Origin: Paraburkholderia phenoliruptrix
GTDB lineage: Bacteria; Pseudomonadota; Gammaproteobacteria; Burkholderiales; Burkholderiaceae
Reading direction: 5' to 3'
DNA: 64,000 bases
NCBI RefSeq assembly: GCF_902859825.1
Contig: NZ_CADIKB010000002.1
Span: forward strand, 310,001 to 374,000
The notes under the pieces were generated by a model. That model was not told where the DNA came from. It worked only from the letters and a program-made list of their open reading frames with translations, and did no database searches. The translations under genes and the position numbers were made by a program. This document shows, one piece after another, positions 8,178-16,382 of this stretch; the stretch's first letter is position 1; each line of letters starts with the position of its first letter.

Positions 8178-8585
8178 ATGGCTAGCCACCCACCGTACAC
8201 CGTCGTGCTGACCTATACCCACGAACCGCGGCAATTGACGATGCAAGCCGTGGACTCCGTTCTAGTGGCCCCGCTCATCGAGGGAAAGATGGCAGTGCCG
8301 TTTTTCCTTGATGACGAGGAATTCCGGTTTGACGATGAACTGGCACGGCGGTTGGGAGTTGCAATGCTGAATGTTATTGCGGCAGGCCGGCCGGAAGTTA
8401 GACAGCACCTGAATTTGACGCAGCATCCGATAGAAGGGCGGTCCTTGGGGACCGGTGTAAATGCAAGCGTTGCATTCATCCGCACCGCGAGGACATTACG
8501 CCGCCGCGTCAAACACTTGGCGCATATGTGCGCACGTTGTCCACAGCCCTTTCAACAAATTGTGTGGACAACTGCACGTTGCTGA
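8178..8585 (+). CDS. Hypothetical protein
   Basis: A 135-residue frame starting MASHPPYTVVLTYTHEP. I do not recognise a domain. The first 100 residues look coding-like (DDEEFRFDDELARRLG, then a helical stretch). The last 30 or so residues and the stop codon come from the first copy of a duplicated DNA repeat (8499-8573), giving a basic, cysteine-containing tail (RRRVKHLAHMCARCP). The start could be earlier (the frame opens at 8037), but the ATG at 8178 has a purine-rich GGGGGA stretch upstream. Base use is less GC-biased than the neighbours. It may be a decayed or recently modified gene. Confidence 0.4.
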   Translation: MASHPPYTVVLTYTHEPRQLTMQAVDSVLVAPLIEGKMAVPFFLDDEEFRFDDELARRLGVAMLNVIAAGRPEVRQHLNLTQHPIEGRSLGTGVNASVAFIRTARTLRRRVKHLAHMCARCPQPFQQIVWTTARC

Positions 8586-8757
8586 GCAGCGCGAGCGTGA
8601 CCGCGACCGCAAACGATGCCCGCGCGCGGGACGAACTATCGCTATCGCCTGCACTGCCCATACATCGACCGCACGCCGATTCCGCCGTCGCGTCAATCAC
8701 TTGGCCGGGCTATGCGAACGTTGTCCAGAGCCTTGCCAACATTTTGCGTGGACAACT
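8499..8757. repeat. Degenerate direct repeat pair containing TTGTCCA/TGGACAA dyads
   Basis: 8499-8573 and 8683-8757 align without gaps at an offset of 184 bp; by hand the best-matching 68 bases are about 78 percent identical. Each copy holds an inverted repeat: TTGTCCACA (8537-8545) with TGTGGACAA (8563-8571) in the first, and TTGTCCA (8721-8727) with TGGACAA (8749-8755) in the second. In translation both read RRRV-x-HLA, then C-x-RCP, then WTT, so they may be copies of a coding fragment or a dispersed Burkholderiaceae repeat. The nonamer resembles high-GC DnaA boxes, but nothing else suggests an origin. Small minus-strand frames across this interval are likely artefacts of the repeat. Confidence 0.7.
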
Positions 8758-8819
8758 TCGCGGGTTTTCGCGCCCACGCATGAGCCGAAGCGGCGCATAG
8801 GGCACGAGGCACATAACCC

Positions 8820-9548
8820 TCAAGCCTTCAACCCCGACCCCGCGGCCGCATCTTCGCGCGACTGCACCTGCAACACCGCATCGCGCTTATCGAGCAGATG
8901 CTGCCGAAGAATTGCGCTCAGCTTCTTGCCGTCGCGCGCCTCGAGCGCCTTCAGCATTTCGTCATGATCGTGAATCGCGCGGTCCCACTTCGGGATCTGA
9001 AAGTTCGAGCGGAAACGCAGCGCCTGCAAACGCCGGTTGACGGAGACATAAGTCTGCCGCAGCGCCGAATTCCGCGCGGCTTCGTTGATCTTGTCGTGAA
9101 TGGCCTGATTGCGGCTGTAGTACCCGGCCAGATCGTTTTGTGCGCGGCACGCGAGCATGGCGTAATGCAACGCCTTGATCTCGGCGAGTTCGGCCGCCGT
9201 CATTCGTTCGGCCGCGAGTTCGCCGGAGAAAGCCTCAAGGCCGCTCATCAGTTCGAATGTCTCGCGCAATTCGGCTTCCGACATTTTCGACACCGACGCG
9301 CCGCGATTCGGCCAAATGTCGATCAGCCCTTCAGCGGCGAGTACCTTGAGCGCCTCGCGCAACGGCGTGCGTGAAATGCCGAGCGTTTCGCACAACTCCC
9401 GCTCATTCAGTTTCTTGCCCGGCTCGAGCACGCCTTCGACGATAAACCGGCGAATGTGCTCGACCACCGTGTCATGCAAGCGCTGCCGCTCGACCTTAGG
9501 CAACTGCGCCGCGCCGAGCGAGCCGCCCTCAACTTCCGAATTTTGCAT
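8820..9548 (-). CDS. GntR family regulator, FadR/FCD subfamily
   Basis: A 242-residue regulator with an N-terminal winged helix (about 25-88, including LNERELCETLGISRTPLREAL) and a C-terminal all-helical FCD ligand domain (about 93-225) with the histidines expected for metal binding (for example His151 and His193). The start at 9548 follows GAGGAAG. It is divergent from the class V aminotransferase gene, and a GCATRC-centred site is present both at its own start codon and in the aminotransferase promoter. It probably represses that operon and itself, and is released by a carboxylate substrate. The frame extends to 9638, but that would place the shared motif inside coding sequence. Confidence 0.88.
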   Translation of the reverse strand: MQNSEVEGGSLGAAQLPKVERQRLHDTVVEHIRRFIVEGVLEPGKKLNERELCETLGISRTPLREALKVLAAEGLIDIWPNRGASVSKMSEAELRETFELMSGLEAFSGELAAERMTAAELAEIKALHYAMLACRAQNDLAGYYSRNQAIHDKINEAARNSALRQTYVSVNRRLQALRFRSNFQIPKWDRAIHDHDEMLKALEARDGKKLSAILRQHLLDKRDAVLQVQSREDAAAGSGLKA

Positions 9549-9553
9549 ACAAA
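9540..9553. promoter_or_regulatory. Putative FCD-regulator operator over its own start codon
   Basis: ATTTTGCATACAAA differs from the perfect palindrome at 9678-9691 mainly at one central base. It covers the regulator's start codon (9546-9548), so binding would block expression of the regulator's own gene. The shared GTATGCAAAATTC/GCATGCAAAATTC core makes a chance match unlikely. Confidence 0.5.
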
Positions 9554-9677
9554 CTTCCTCAATGCCCGTTTCGGTCGATTTTATCGGATCGCTGCAACGA
9601 AGGGTAGAACGCGGGTAAACACCGGTGCGCAAAGGCAATTTTCAACTTCCGTCGGCGCAACTTCGTCTGATATAGTT

Positions 9678-9691
9678 TTTTGCATGCAAAA
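9678..9691. promoter_or_regulatory. Putative operator TTTTGCATGCAAAA
   Basis: A perfect 14-bp palindrome, 18 bp upstream of the aminotransferase start codon and on the promoter-proximal side of its ribosome-binding site (GGAGGAG). FadR/VanR-type regulators bind short AT-flanked palindromes of this form. Its partner site lies at 9540-9553. Confidence 0.6.
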
Positions 9692-9709
9692 TTCAATCGG
9701 AGGAGCGCA

Positions 9710-10930
9710 ATGCTGAAGTTAGATTTTCATCCCGCCGGCCGTCACTTCCTGCAGATTCCGGGGCCGAGCCCCGTGCCCGATCGCATCCTCCGCGCGATGA
9801 GCTATCCGACCATCGACCATCGCGGACCGGAATTCGGCGAATTGGGTCTGAAGGTGCTCGACGGGATCAAGAAAATCTTCAAGACGCAGCATCCGGTGGT
9901 GATTTATCCGGCGTCCGGCACCGGCGCATGGGAGGCGGCGCTCTCTAACACACTGAGCCCGGGCGACCACGTGTTGATGTACGAGACGGGTCACTTCGCG
10001 ACGCTCTGGAAAAAGATGGCGGAAAGCCTCGGCCTCATGCCGGAGTTCCTCGGCTTGCCGGGTATCGAAGGCTGGCGGCGCGGCGTGCAACCGCACATGA
10101 TCGAAGAGCGCCTGCGCGCCGACACGCAGCAGTCGATCAAGGCGGTTTGCGTCGTGCACAACGAAACCTCGACGGGCGTCACGTCCGACATCGCGGCCGT
10201 GCGCCGCGCAATCGACGCCGCGGGCCATCCCGCGCTGTTGCTCGTCGATACGATTTCGGGCCTCGCGTGCGCCGATTATCGCCACGACGAATGGGGCGTC
10301 GACGTCACCGTGTCAGGCTCGCAGAAAGGCTTGATGCTGCCGCCGGGCATCAGCTTCAACGCGATTTCGCCGAAGGCCCTCGCTGCGAGCAAGCACGCAA
10401 AACTGCCGCGCAGCTTCTGGGACTGGAGGGAAATCGTCGAGATGAACACGGCCGGCTACTGGCCGTACACGCCCAACACGAATCTGCTGTACGGCCTTCA
10501 CGAGGCGATCGACATGATTCTAGGCGAAGGGCTCGACAACGTGTTTGCGCGCCACGAGCGTCTTGCCGAGGCGACGCGCCGCGCGGTGCGCGCATGGGGA
10601 CTCGAAATCCAGTGCGCGGATCCGGCTGTGTACAGCCCGGTGCTGACCGGCGTGATGATGCCCGAGGGCGTGGATGCCGACGCGGTGCGCAAGCTCATCT
10701 ACGAACGTTTCGACATGTCGCTCGGCACGGGGCTCGGCAAGATGAAAGGCCGCATGTTCCGCATCGGCCATCTCGGCGACTGCAACGACCTGATGCTGCT
10801 CGCCACGCTCGCCGGCTGCGAAATGGGCCTGCGTCTCGCGGGCGTTCCCCTCAAGGAAAGCGGCTTGCCTGCCGCTATGAACTGGTTGAGCCAGCCCGCG
10901 CACGCCGCGGGTTTGAAGGCGGCCGCCTGA
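9710..10930 (+). CDS. Class V aminotransferase (alanine-glyoxylate aminotransferase-like)
   Basis: A 406-residue PLP enzyme of the alanine/serine-glyoxylate aminotransferase group. It shows the IPGPSPVP opening, YPASGTGAWEAAL (phosphate-binding region near 67-77), VHNETSTG (150-156), VDTISG with Asp180, and SGSQKG with the Schiff-base Lys206. The start at 9710 has a strong GGAGGAG; an upstream in-frame ATG at 9680 lies inside the operator region. It begins a set with an MFS carrier, a hydratase-like enzyme and an FAD/Fe-S dehydrogenase, controlled by the divergent FCD regulator. The likely role is transamination between an amino acid and glyoxylate or another keto acid; the substrate is uncertain. 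Confidence 0.87.
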   Translation: MLKLDFHPAGRHFLQIPGPSPVPDRILRAMSYPTIDHRGPEFGELGLKVLDGIKKIFKTQHPVVIYPASGTGAWEAALSNTLSPGDHVLMYETGHFATLWKKMAESLGLMPEFLGLPGIEGWRRGVQPHMIEERLRADTQQSIKAVCVVHNETSTGVTSDIAAVRRAIDAAGHPALLLVDTISGLACADYRHDEWGVDVTVSGSQKGLMLPPGISFNAISPKALAASKHAKLPRSFWDWREIVEMNTAGYWPYTPNTNLLYGLHEAIDMILGEGLDNVFARHERLAEATRRAVRAWGLEIQCADPAVYSPVLTGVMMPEGVDADAVRKLIYERFDMSLGTGLGKMKGRMFRIGHLGDCNDLMLLATLAGCEMGLRLAGVPLKESGLPAAMNWLSQPAHAAGLKAAA

Positions 10931-11136
10931 CGAGGCCGCGGCGGCAAGCTCGAACCGCCGCAATCGAAAGAAGACAGGAACAACGCAAACAGGCATCGAC
11001 GAAGTCAGTTCCATCATGAAGCCGCGCACAGAACGCGGCCCTGAACAATGCGATGGCGAGGCGGCGCATGCCGCCTTGCGACGACGAGGCGCGCCCTATC
11101 AGGAACGCCGTCGACACATGCAAATGGAGAGAGACG

Positions 11137-12423
11137 ATGAAGCGGTTTCGTGTGACCAGTGCGACCAGTATTGTTCTAGTGATGCTCTGCATCATGTACT
11201 TCATCACCTACCTGGACCGCGTCAACGTCAGCACGGCGGCCGCGGGCTTCGGCAAGGAATTCCATCTTTCGCACACGGAAGTCGGCCTCGTGTTCTCGGC
11301 TTTTGCGTATCCGTATCTGCTTTTCCAGATCATCGGCGGCTGGGTCAGCGACCGTTTCGGCGCGAGGCGCACGTTGCTTGCGTGCGGCGCGATCTGGGGC
11401 ATCGCCACCTTGCTGACCGGTTTTGCGGGCGGCCTGATGTCGCTGCTGGCGGCGCGCGTGCTGCTCGGTTTCGGTGAAGGCGCGACTTTCCCGGCGGCGA
11501 CGTCCGCCATGGCGCGCTGGGTCGCGAAGGAAAAGCGCGGCTTCGCGCAAGGCATCACGCATGCGGCTTCGCGCGTCGGCAATGCAGTCGCGCCCGGCAT
11601 TGTCGTGCTGGTGATGACAAGCTGGGGATGGCGCGAATCGTTCTATATCTGCGGCGCGTTCAGCCTTCTGTGGGTTGTCGTGTGGGCGTTCACCTTCACC
11701 GAGCATCCGAAAGACCACCCGCGCATCACGAAGGAAGAACTCGACGTCCTGCCCGCTCCCAAAGCGAAGGGCGCCGGCGTGCCGTGGGGCAAGCTGTTTC
11801 GCCGCATGGCGCCCGTCACGATTGTCTACTTCTGCTATGGCTGGACGCTGTGGCTCTTCCTCAGCTGGATTCCGCAGTACTTCCTGCACAGCTATCACCT
11901 CGAATTGAAGAAATCGGCGATCTTCGCGTCGGTCGTGTTTCTCGCCGGCGTGGTGGGCGATACGCTTGGCGGCATCGTCACCGACTTCATCTACACGCGC
12001 ACCGGCAGCCTCAAGCGTGCGCGCAGCTGGATGGTGTCGGTGTGCATGCTGTTCTGCCTGCTGTCGCTGATTCCGCTGATGTTCACGCACCATCTGTATG
12101 TGTCGATGGCGTGCCTCGCGTCGGGCTTCTTCTTCGCCGAAATGACGATCGGCCCGATGTGGGCGATTCCGATGGACATCGCGCCGGAAGCCTCCGGGAC
12201 GGCGAGCGGCATGATGAACACGGGCTCCGCGCTTGCGGCGATCATCTCGCCGGTGGCGGGCGGCTTCCTGATCGACTATTTCGGCAACTGGGAGTTGCCG
12301 TTCGTCGGCAGCATGCTGTTGATGGCGCTCGGTGTCGTGCTCGCGTTCCGCATGCAACCGGAAAGCCGGTTCGCGGGCGGCGGCGCCGACAAGGGGCAAG
12401 TGTCCACCAGCATGGGCGTGTAA
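11137..12423 (+). CDS. MFS transporter, anion:cation symporter type
   Basis: A 428-residue 12-helix carrier. YLDRVNVSTAAAGF after the first helix, GGWVSDRFGARR between helices 2 and 3 (the MFS signature loop), and GFGEGATFPAATSAMARW are typical of the anion:cation symporter family for sugar acids and related carboxylates. The start at 11137 follows a GGAGAGAG sequence. It lies 206 bp after the aminotransferase and is followed after only three bases by a hydratase/FAH-like gene, so these two are certainly cotranscribed. It is probably the importer of this pathway's substrate. Confidence 0.87.
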   Translation: MKRFRVTSATSIVLVMLCIMYFITYLDRVNVSTAAAGFGKEFHLSHTEVGLVFSAFAYPYLLFQIIGGWVSDRFGARRTLLACGAIWGIATLLTGFAGGLMSLLAARVLLGFGEGATFPAATSAMARWVAKEKRGFAQGITHAASRVGNAVAPGIVVLVMTSWGWRESFYICGAFSLLWVVVWAFTFTEHPKDHPRITKEELDVLPAPKAKGAGVPWGKLFRRMAPVTIVYFCYGWTLWLFLSWIPQYFLHSYHLELKKSAIFASVVFLAGVVGDTLGGIVTDFIYTRTGSLKRARSWMVSVCMLFCLLSLIPLMFTHHLYVSMACLASGFFFAEMTIGPMWAIPMDIAPEASGTASGMMNTGSALAAIISPVAGGFLIDYFGNWELPFVGSMLLMALGVVLAFRMQPESRFAGGGADKGQVSTSMGV

Positions 12424-12426
12424 GCG

Positions 12427-13212
12427 ATGCTCAGGTCCTTTCGCGCCGACGCCCTCAAGCTGAGCACCTCGCCGCTCAGCCGCCTGCTGGCCGATGCGCG
12501 CCGCAATCACGCGACGCTCGGCAAGCTCCAACCCAGCCGGGCGCCCGCCGACGCGGACGCGGCCTATGACATCCAGCACGAAATTCTCGGTATTGCCGGC
12601 GCGCGCGTCGGCGGCTGGAAGATCGGCTCGAAGTCGGCGAGCGGCCCGATTCAAGGCGCGCCGCTGCCGGACATCGATTTGCATCCCGATGGCGTGATGC
12701 TGCCGCGCGCGGGCTTTACGCCGCTAGCGCTCGAACTGGAAATCGCGTTTCGTTTCGGCCGCAGCTTCGAGCCGTCCGCTGCGCCTTATCGCGAAGCCGA
12801 CGTCCACGCGGCCATCGGCTCGTTCGGTGCGGCAATCGAAATTGTCGCGAGCCGTTTCGCGGAGTGGCCCGACGTGGACCGCCTCGCGCAACTGGCGGAC
12901 TTGCAGAACCACGGCGCGCTGATCGTCGGCGAATTCATGCCGTATCACGAGGATTTTCCGTTTGTTGCGCCGGCGCTGCGCTTCGACTTCAACGGGCGCG
13001 ATGTCGTCGAATTGACACCCGCGAATCCGGCAGGCGATCCGCGCCGATTGCTCACGTGGCTCGTCAATCACGCGACGTCGCGCGGCATCACGGTGACACC
13101 GGACATGATCGTCACCACGGGGTCGTATACCGGCATGTTTTTCCCCCGAAGCGCGGGCATGGCGCACGGGCGCATTGAAGGCCTGCCGCCGGTGAGCGTC
13201 ACGCTGTACTGA
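12427..13212 (+). CDS. 2-keto-4-pentenoate hydratase/fumarylacetoacetase-like protein
   Basis: A 261-residue protein of the FAH superfamily, MhpD-like branch: GGWKIGSKSA, the acidic LELEIAFRFG metal-binding stretch, AAIEIVASRF, LADLQNHGALIVGE, and the C-terminal VTTGSYTGMFFP. Such enzymes add water to or decarboxylate 2-keto-enoic acids using Mg2+. It starts three bases after the MFS stop with no separate ribosome-binding site, indicating translational coupling. In context it would act on a 2-oxo acid formed by transamination or oxidation of the imported substrate. This is not a meta-cleavage cluster, since no ring-cleavage enzyme is present, so the substrate may be new. Confidence 0.82.
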   Translation: MLRSFRADALKLSTSPLSRLLADARRNHATLGKLQPSRAPADADAAYDIQHEILGIAGARVGGWKIGSKSASGPIQGAPLPDIDLHPDGVMLPRAGFTPLALELEIAFRFGRSFEPSAAPYREADVHAAIGSFGAAIEIVASRFAEWPDVDRLAQLADLQNHGALIVGEFMPYHEDFPFVAPALRFDFNGRDVVELTPANPAGDPRRLLTWLVNHATSRGITVTPDMIVTTGSYTGMFFPRSAGMAHGRIEGLPPVSVTLY

Positions 13213-13306
13213 ATAATCGGGCGCTCACGGCGCATGCGCCTGAGCGCGTTTCGCGCGAAGTGCATGCCGTGCACGAAGTACGTGTACTGCCACAACCCTC
13301 GACGTT

Positions 13307-16300
13307 ATGACGAATCCCACTTCCGCTTTGCTGGTCAAGCCGATTCATCTGGTGCCGTCGGCGGCGCGGCTGACGACGCCGCTCGCGCAGCATCTACGCA
13401 AGGCGCTGCGCGGCGATGTGCTGTTCGATGCAGCAAGCCGCGGCCGTTATTCGACCGATGCATCCATCTATCAGATCATGCCGGTCGGCGTGGTCGTGCC
13501 GCGCGATCAGGACGATTTGCGCGCGGCGCTCGAGATTGCGCGCAGCGAAAAGGTACCGCTGCTCGCGCGCGGCGCGGGCACGAGCCAATGTGGACAGACT
13601 GTCGGCGAAGCGCTCGTGATCGACACGAGCAAGTGGCTGAACAACATTGTCGATTTCAATGCCGACGCGCGCACCGTCACCGTCGAGCCGGGCGTCGTGC
13701 TCGATCACCTGAACGCGTGGCTCAAGCCGCACGGTCTGTGGTTTCCCGTGGATGTGTCGACGGCTGCGCAGTGCACGATCGGCGGCATGGCGGGCAACAA
13801 TTCCTGCGGCTCACGCTCGATCGAATATGGCAACATGGTGCACAACGTCGAGGCCATCGACGCGATCCTGGCCGACGGCAGCGAAGCGCATTTCGCGTCG
13901 CTGCGAAACCCGCCGCAAGGTGCGCGATTGCAGCAGATCGTCGAAGGCGTGCGGCAGATTGCACAACGCGAGCGCGACGAGATCGTGGCGCGCGTGCCGA
14001 AAGTGTTGCGCCGCGTGGGCGGCTACAACATCGACGTATTCGATTGCCAGAATCCGCGCGCCTATACCGACGACGGCGTCGCCAACCTCGCGCATCTGCT
14101 GGTCGGCTCGGAGGGCACGCTCGCGTTCAGCCGTCAGTTGACGCTGAAGCTCGCGCCGCTGCCCGCGCACAAGACCCTCGGCGTGGTCAACTTCCCGACC
14201 TTCTGGCAGGCGATGGATCTCACGCAGCACATCGTCAAGCTGAAGCCAGTCGCGGTGGAACTCGTCGATCGCACCATGATCGATCTGGCGATGAGCAACC
14301 CGGCGTTCCGTCCGGTCGTCGCCAAGGCGCTGGTGGGCGAGCCGCAAGCCGTGCTGCTCGTGGAGTTCGCGGGCGAGTCGCGCGACGCGCAGCTGCAGTC
14401 CCTCAGACAACTGACTGAATTGATGGCCGATCTCGGCTTGCCCGGCTCCGTCGTCGAAATGCCGGACATGAATGCGCAGAAGGCGCTATGGGAAGTGCGC
14501 AAGGCCGGGCTCAACATCATGATGAGCATGAAGGGCGACGGCAAGCCGGTGTCCTTTATTGAAGACTGCGCGGTGCCGCTCGAACATCTCGCCGACTATA
14601 CGAGCCGGCTCACCGAGGTTTTTCATCGGCATGGCACGGAAGGCACGTGGTATGCGCACGCGAGCGTCGGCACGCTGCACGTGCGGCCGATTCTCGACAT
14701 GCGTCGCGACGGTGCGATAAAAATGCGCGCGATCGCCGAAGAAGCGGCGGCGCTCGTGCGCGAATACAAAGGCGCCTATTCCGGCGAACACGGCGACGGC
14801 TTGTGCCGCGGCGAATGGGTCGCGTGGCAATACGGTCCGAAGCTGAACCAGGCCTTCGGCGAGATCAAGGCGCTGTTCGATCCGGATAACCGTTTCAATC
14901 CCGACAAGATGGTGCGTCCGCCGAAAATGGACGACGCGCGCTACTTCCGTTTCGCGCCAGGCTATCGCGAACAGCGCATGGAAACGGCGCTCGACTGGTC
15001 GGCGTGGAATGTGCAGCGCGATCCGCTGACGGGCCGCGAAAGCGCGCCGGGCAGCGGCAACGATCTGTCGGGCGGCCTCGCCAAAGCCGTGGAGATGTGC
15101 AACAACAACGGCCACTGCCGCAAGTTCGACGCCGGCACCATGTGCCCGAGCTACCGCGTGACGAAAGACGAGCAGCATGTGACGCGCGGGCGCGCGAACA
15201 CCTTGCGTCTGGCGATTTCGGGGCAGCTCGGCGAAGCGGGCCTCGCGAGCGACGACGTGAAGGACACGCTCGACCTGTGCGTATCCTGCAAGGGCTGTAA
15301 GCGCGACTGCCCGACGGGCGTCGATATGGCGAAGTTCAAGATCGAGGCGCGCGCCGCACGCGTCAAACGCCACGGCCTGACGCTGCGCGACAAGCTCGTC
15401 GCCTTCATGCCGCGTTATGCGGTCACGGCGAGCCGTGTGCCGGGTTTGATCGCGCTGGCCGACAAGGTGCCGCTCATGTCGACATGGCTCAAGCGCTCGG
15501 TGGGCATCGCTCAGCAACGCAGCTTGCCGCGCTTCGCGAGGGCGTTCCTGTCGACTGTCAAGCCGACGGTGAACACGCGCGGCGCGGCGCTGAAAGAAGT
15601 GCTGCTGTTCGTCGACACCTTCAATAATCACATGGAGCCCGAGAACGCGCGTGCAGCACAAAAAGTGCTGGAGGCAGCCGGCTACACGGTGCACTTCAAC
15701 ACGCGGCAAGGCGAGCGGCCGGTGTGCTGCGGACGCACGTTTCTCGCGGCCGGTCTGGTCGATGAAGCGAAGCACGAAGCGCGGCGCATGCTCGATCTTT
15801 TCGCGCCGTTCGTCGCGCGCGGCGTGCCGGTTGTGGGTCTCGAGCCATCGTGTCTGCTGTCGTTGCGCGACGAGTTTCTACACTACGGATTCGGAGACGA
15901 AGCCGCGCGGCTCGCGAAGCACGCGTTCCTATTCGAAGAGTTTCTCGTGCGCGAGCAGCAAGCCGGACGCCTGCAGCTACCGCTGAAACCGCTGGCCACG
16001 CAACAGGCGCTCGTGCATGGTCATTGTCATCAGAAGGCGTTCGACGCCTTCACGCCCGTGCAAACGGTGCTGAGGTGGATTCCTGAGCTGACGGTGTCGA
16101 CGGTGGAGTCGTCGTGCTGCGGAATGGCCGGCAGCTTCGGCTACGAAGCGGAGCATTACGCGACCTCGCAGGCCATGGCCGAGCTGTCGCTATTGCCGGC
16201 CGTGCGCAAGATGGACGACGGCGCGATCATGGTCGCCGACGGCACGAGCTGCCGTCATCAGATTCACGACGGCGCCGGTGTGAAGGCGCTGCACGTGGCG

Positions 16301-16327
16301 CGCGTGCTGGCAATGGCGCTGCAATGA
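13307..16327 (+). CDS. FAD-binding and Fe-S-binding 2-hydroxyacid dehydrogenase (D-lactate/glycolate/D-2-hydroxyglutarate type)
   Basis: A 1006-residue fusion. The N-terminal half is a VAO-type FAD domain (GAGTSQCGQTVG near 89-100, GGMAGNNSCGSRSIEYG near 158-174) with an FAD-oxidase C-domain ending in GEHGDGLCRGEW. The C-terminal half is GlpC/GlcF-like, with cysteine groups MCNNNGHC and MCPSY (about 597-613) and CVSCKGCKRDCP (about 657-668) for 4Fe-4S clusters, then two CCG motifs (about 806 and 936). Enzymes of this form oxidise D-2-hydroxyacids and pass electrons towards the quinone pool at the inner membrane. It lies 94 bp after the hydratase gene and may finish the same pathway. The exact hydroxyacid is unknown. 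Confidence 0.88.
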   Translation: MTNPTSALLVKPIHLVPSAARLTTPLAQHLRKALRGDVLFDAASRGRYSTDASIYQIMPVGVVVPRDQDDLRAALEIARSEKVPLLARGAGTSQCGQTVGEALVIDTSKWLNNIVDFNADARTVTVEPGVVLDHLNAWLKPHGLWFPVDVSTAAQCTIGGMAGNNSCGSRSIEYGNMVHNVEAIDAILADGSEAHFASLRNPPQGARLQQIVEGVRQIAQRERDEIVARVPKVLRRVGGYNIDVFDCQNPRAYTDDGVANLAHLLVGSEGTLAFSRQLTLKLAPLPAHKTLGVVNFPTFWQAMDLTQHIVKLKPVAVELVDRTMIDLAMSNPAFRPVVAKALVGEPQAVLLVEFAGESRDAQLQSLRQLTELMADLGLPGSVVEMPDMNAQKALWEVRKAGLNIMMSMKGDGKPVSFIEDCAVPLEHLADYTSRLTEVFHRHGTEGTWYAHASVGTLHVRPILDMRRDGAIKMRAIAEEAAALVREYKGAYSGEHGDGLCRGEWVAWQYGPKLNQAFGEIKALFDPDNRFNPDKMVRPPKMDDARYFRFAPGYREQRMETALDWSAWNVQRDPLTGRESAPGSGNDLSGGLAKAVEMCNNNGHCRKFDAGTMCPSYRVTKDEQHVTRGRANTLRLAISGQLGEAGLASDDVKDTLDLCVSCKGCKRDCPTGVDMAKFKIEARAARVKRHGLTLRDKLVAFMPRYAVTASRVPGLIALADKVPLMSTWLKRSVGIAQQRSLPRFARAFLSTVKPTVNTRGAALKEVLLFVDTFNNHMEPENARAAQKVLEAAGYTVHFNTRQGERPVCCGRTFLAAGLVDEAKHEARRMLDLFAPFVARGVPVVGLEPSCLLSLRDEFLHYGFGDEAARLAKHAFLFEEFLVREQQAGRLQLPLKPLATQQALVHGHCHQKAFDAFTPVQTVLRWIPELTVSTVESSCCGMAGSFGYEAEHYATSQAMAELSLLPAVRKMDDGAIMVADGTSCRHQIHDGAGVKALHVARVLAMALQ

Positions 16328-16349
16328 CGCGCGCCACGTCTCGCTATCG

Positions 16350-16382
16350 ACGGCTATCGGACGGCTATCGGACGGCTATCGG
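16350..16382. repeat. Three tandem 11-bp repeats
   Basis: ACGGCTATCGG occurs three times in a row at 16350-16360, 16361-16371 and 16372-16382, preceded by a partial unit. It spans the 3' end and stop codon of the minus-strand AraC gene. Copy-number change would alter only the last residues of that protein. Confidence 0.8.

Noticed and set aside
8537..8571. A replication origin marked by TTGTCCACA boxes
   Set aside because: Only one inverted pair of exact nonamers, no AT-rich unwinding region, and no dnaA, dnaN, parA or repA gene nearby.
8496..8700. Minus-strand ORFs of 63 and 66 codons
   Set aside because: They overlap each other in different frames across the degenerate repeat pair and have no ribosome-binding sites; they are probably artefacts of the repeat.
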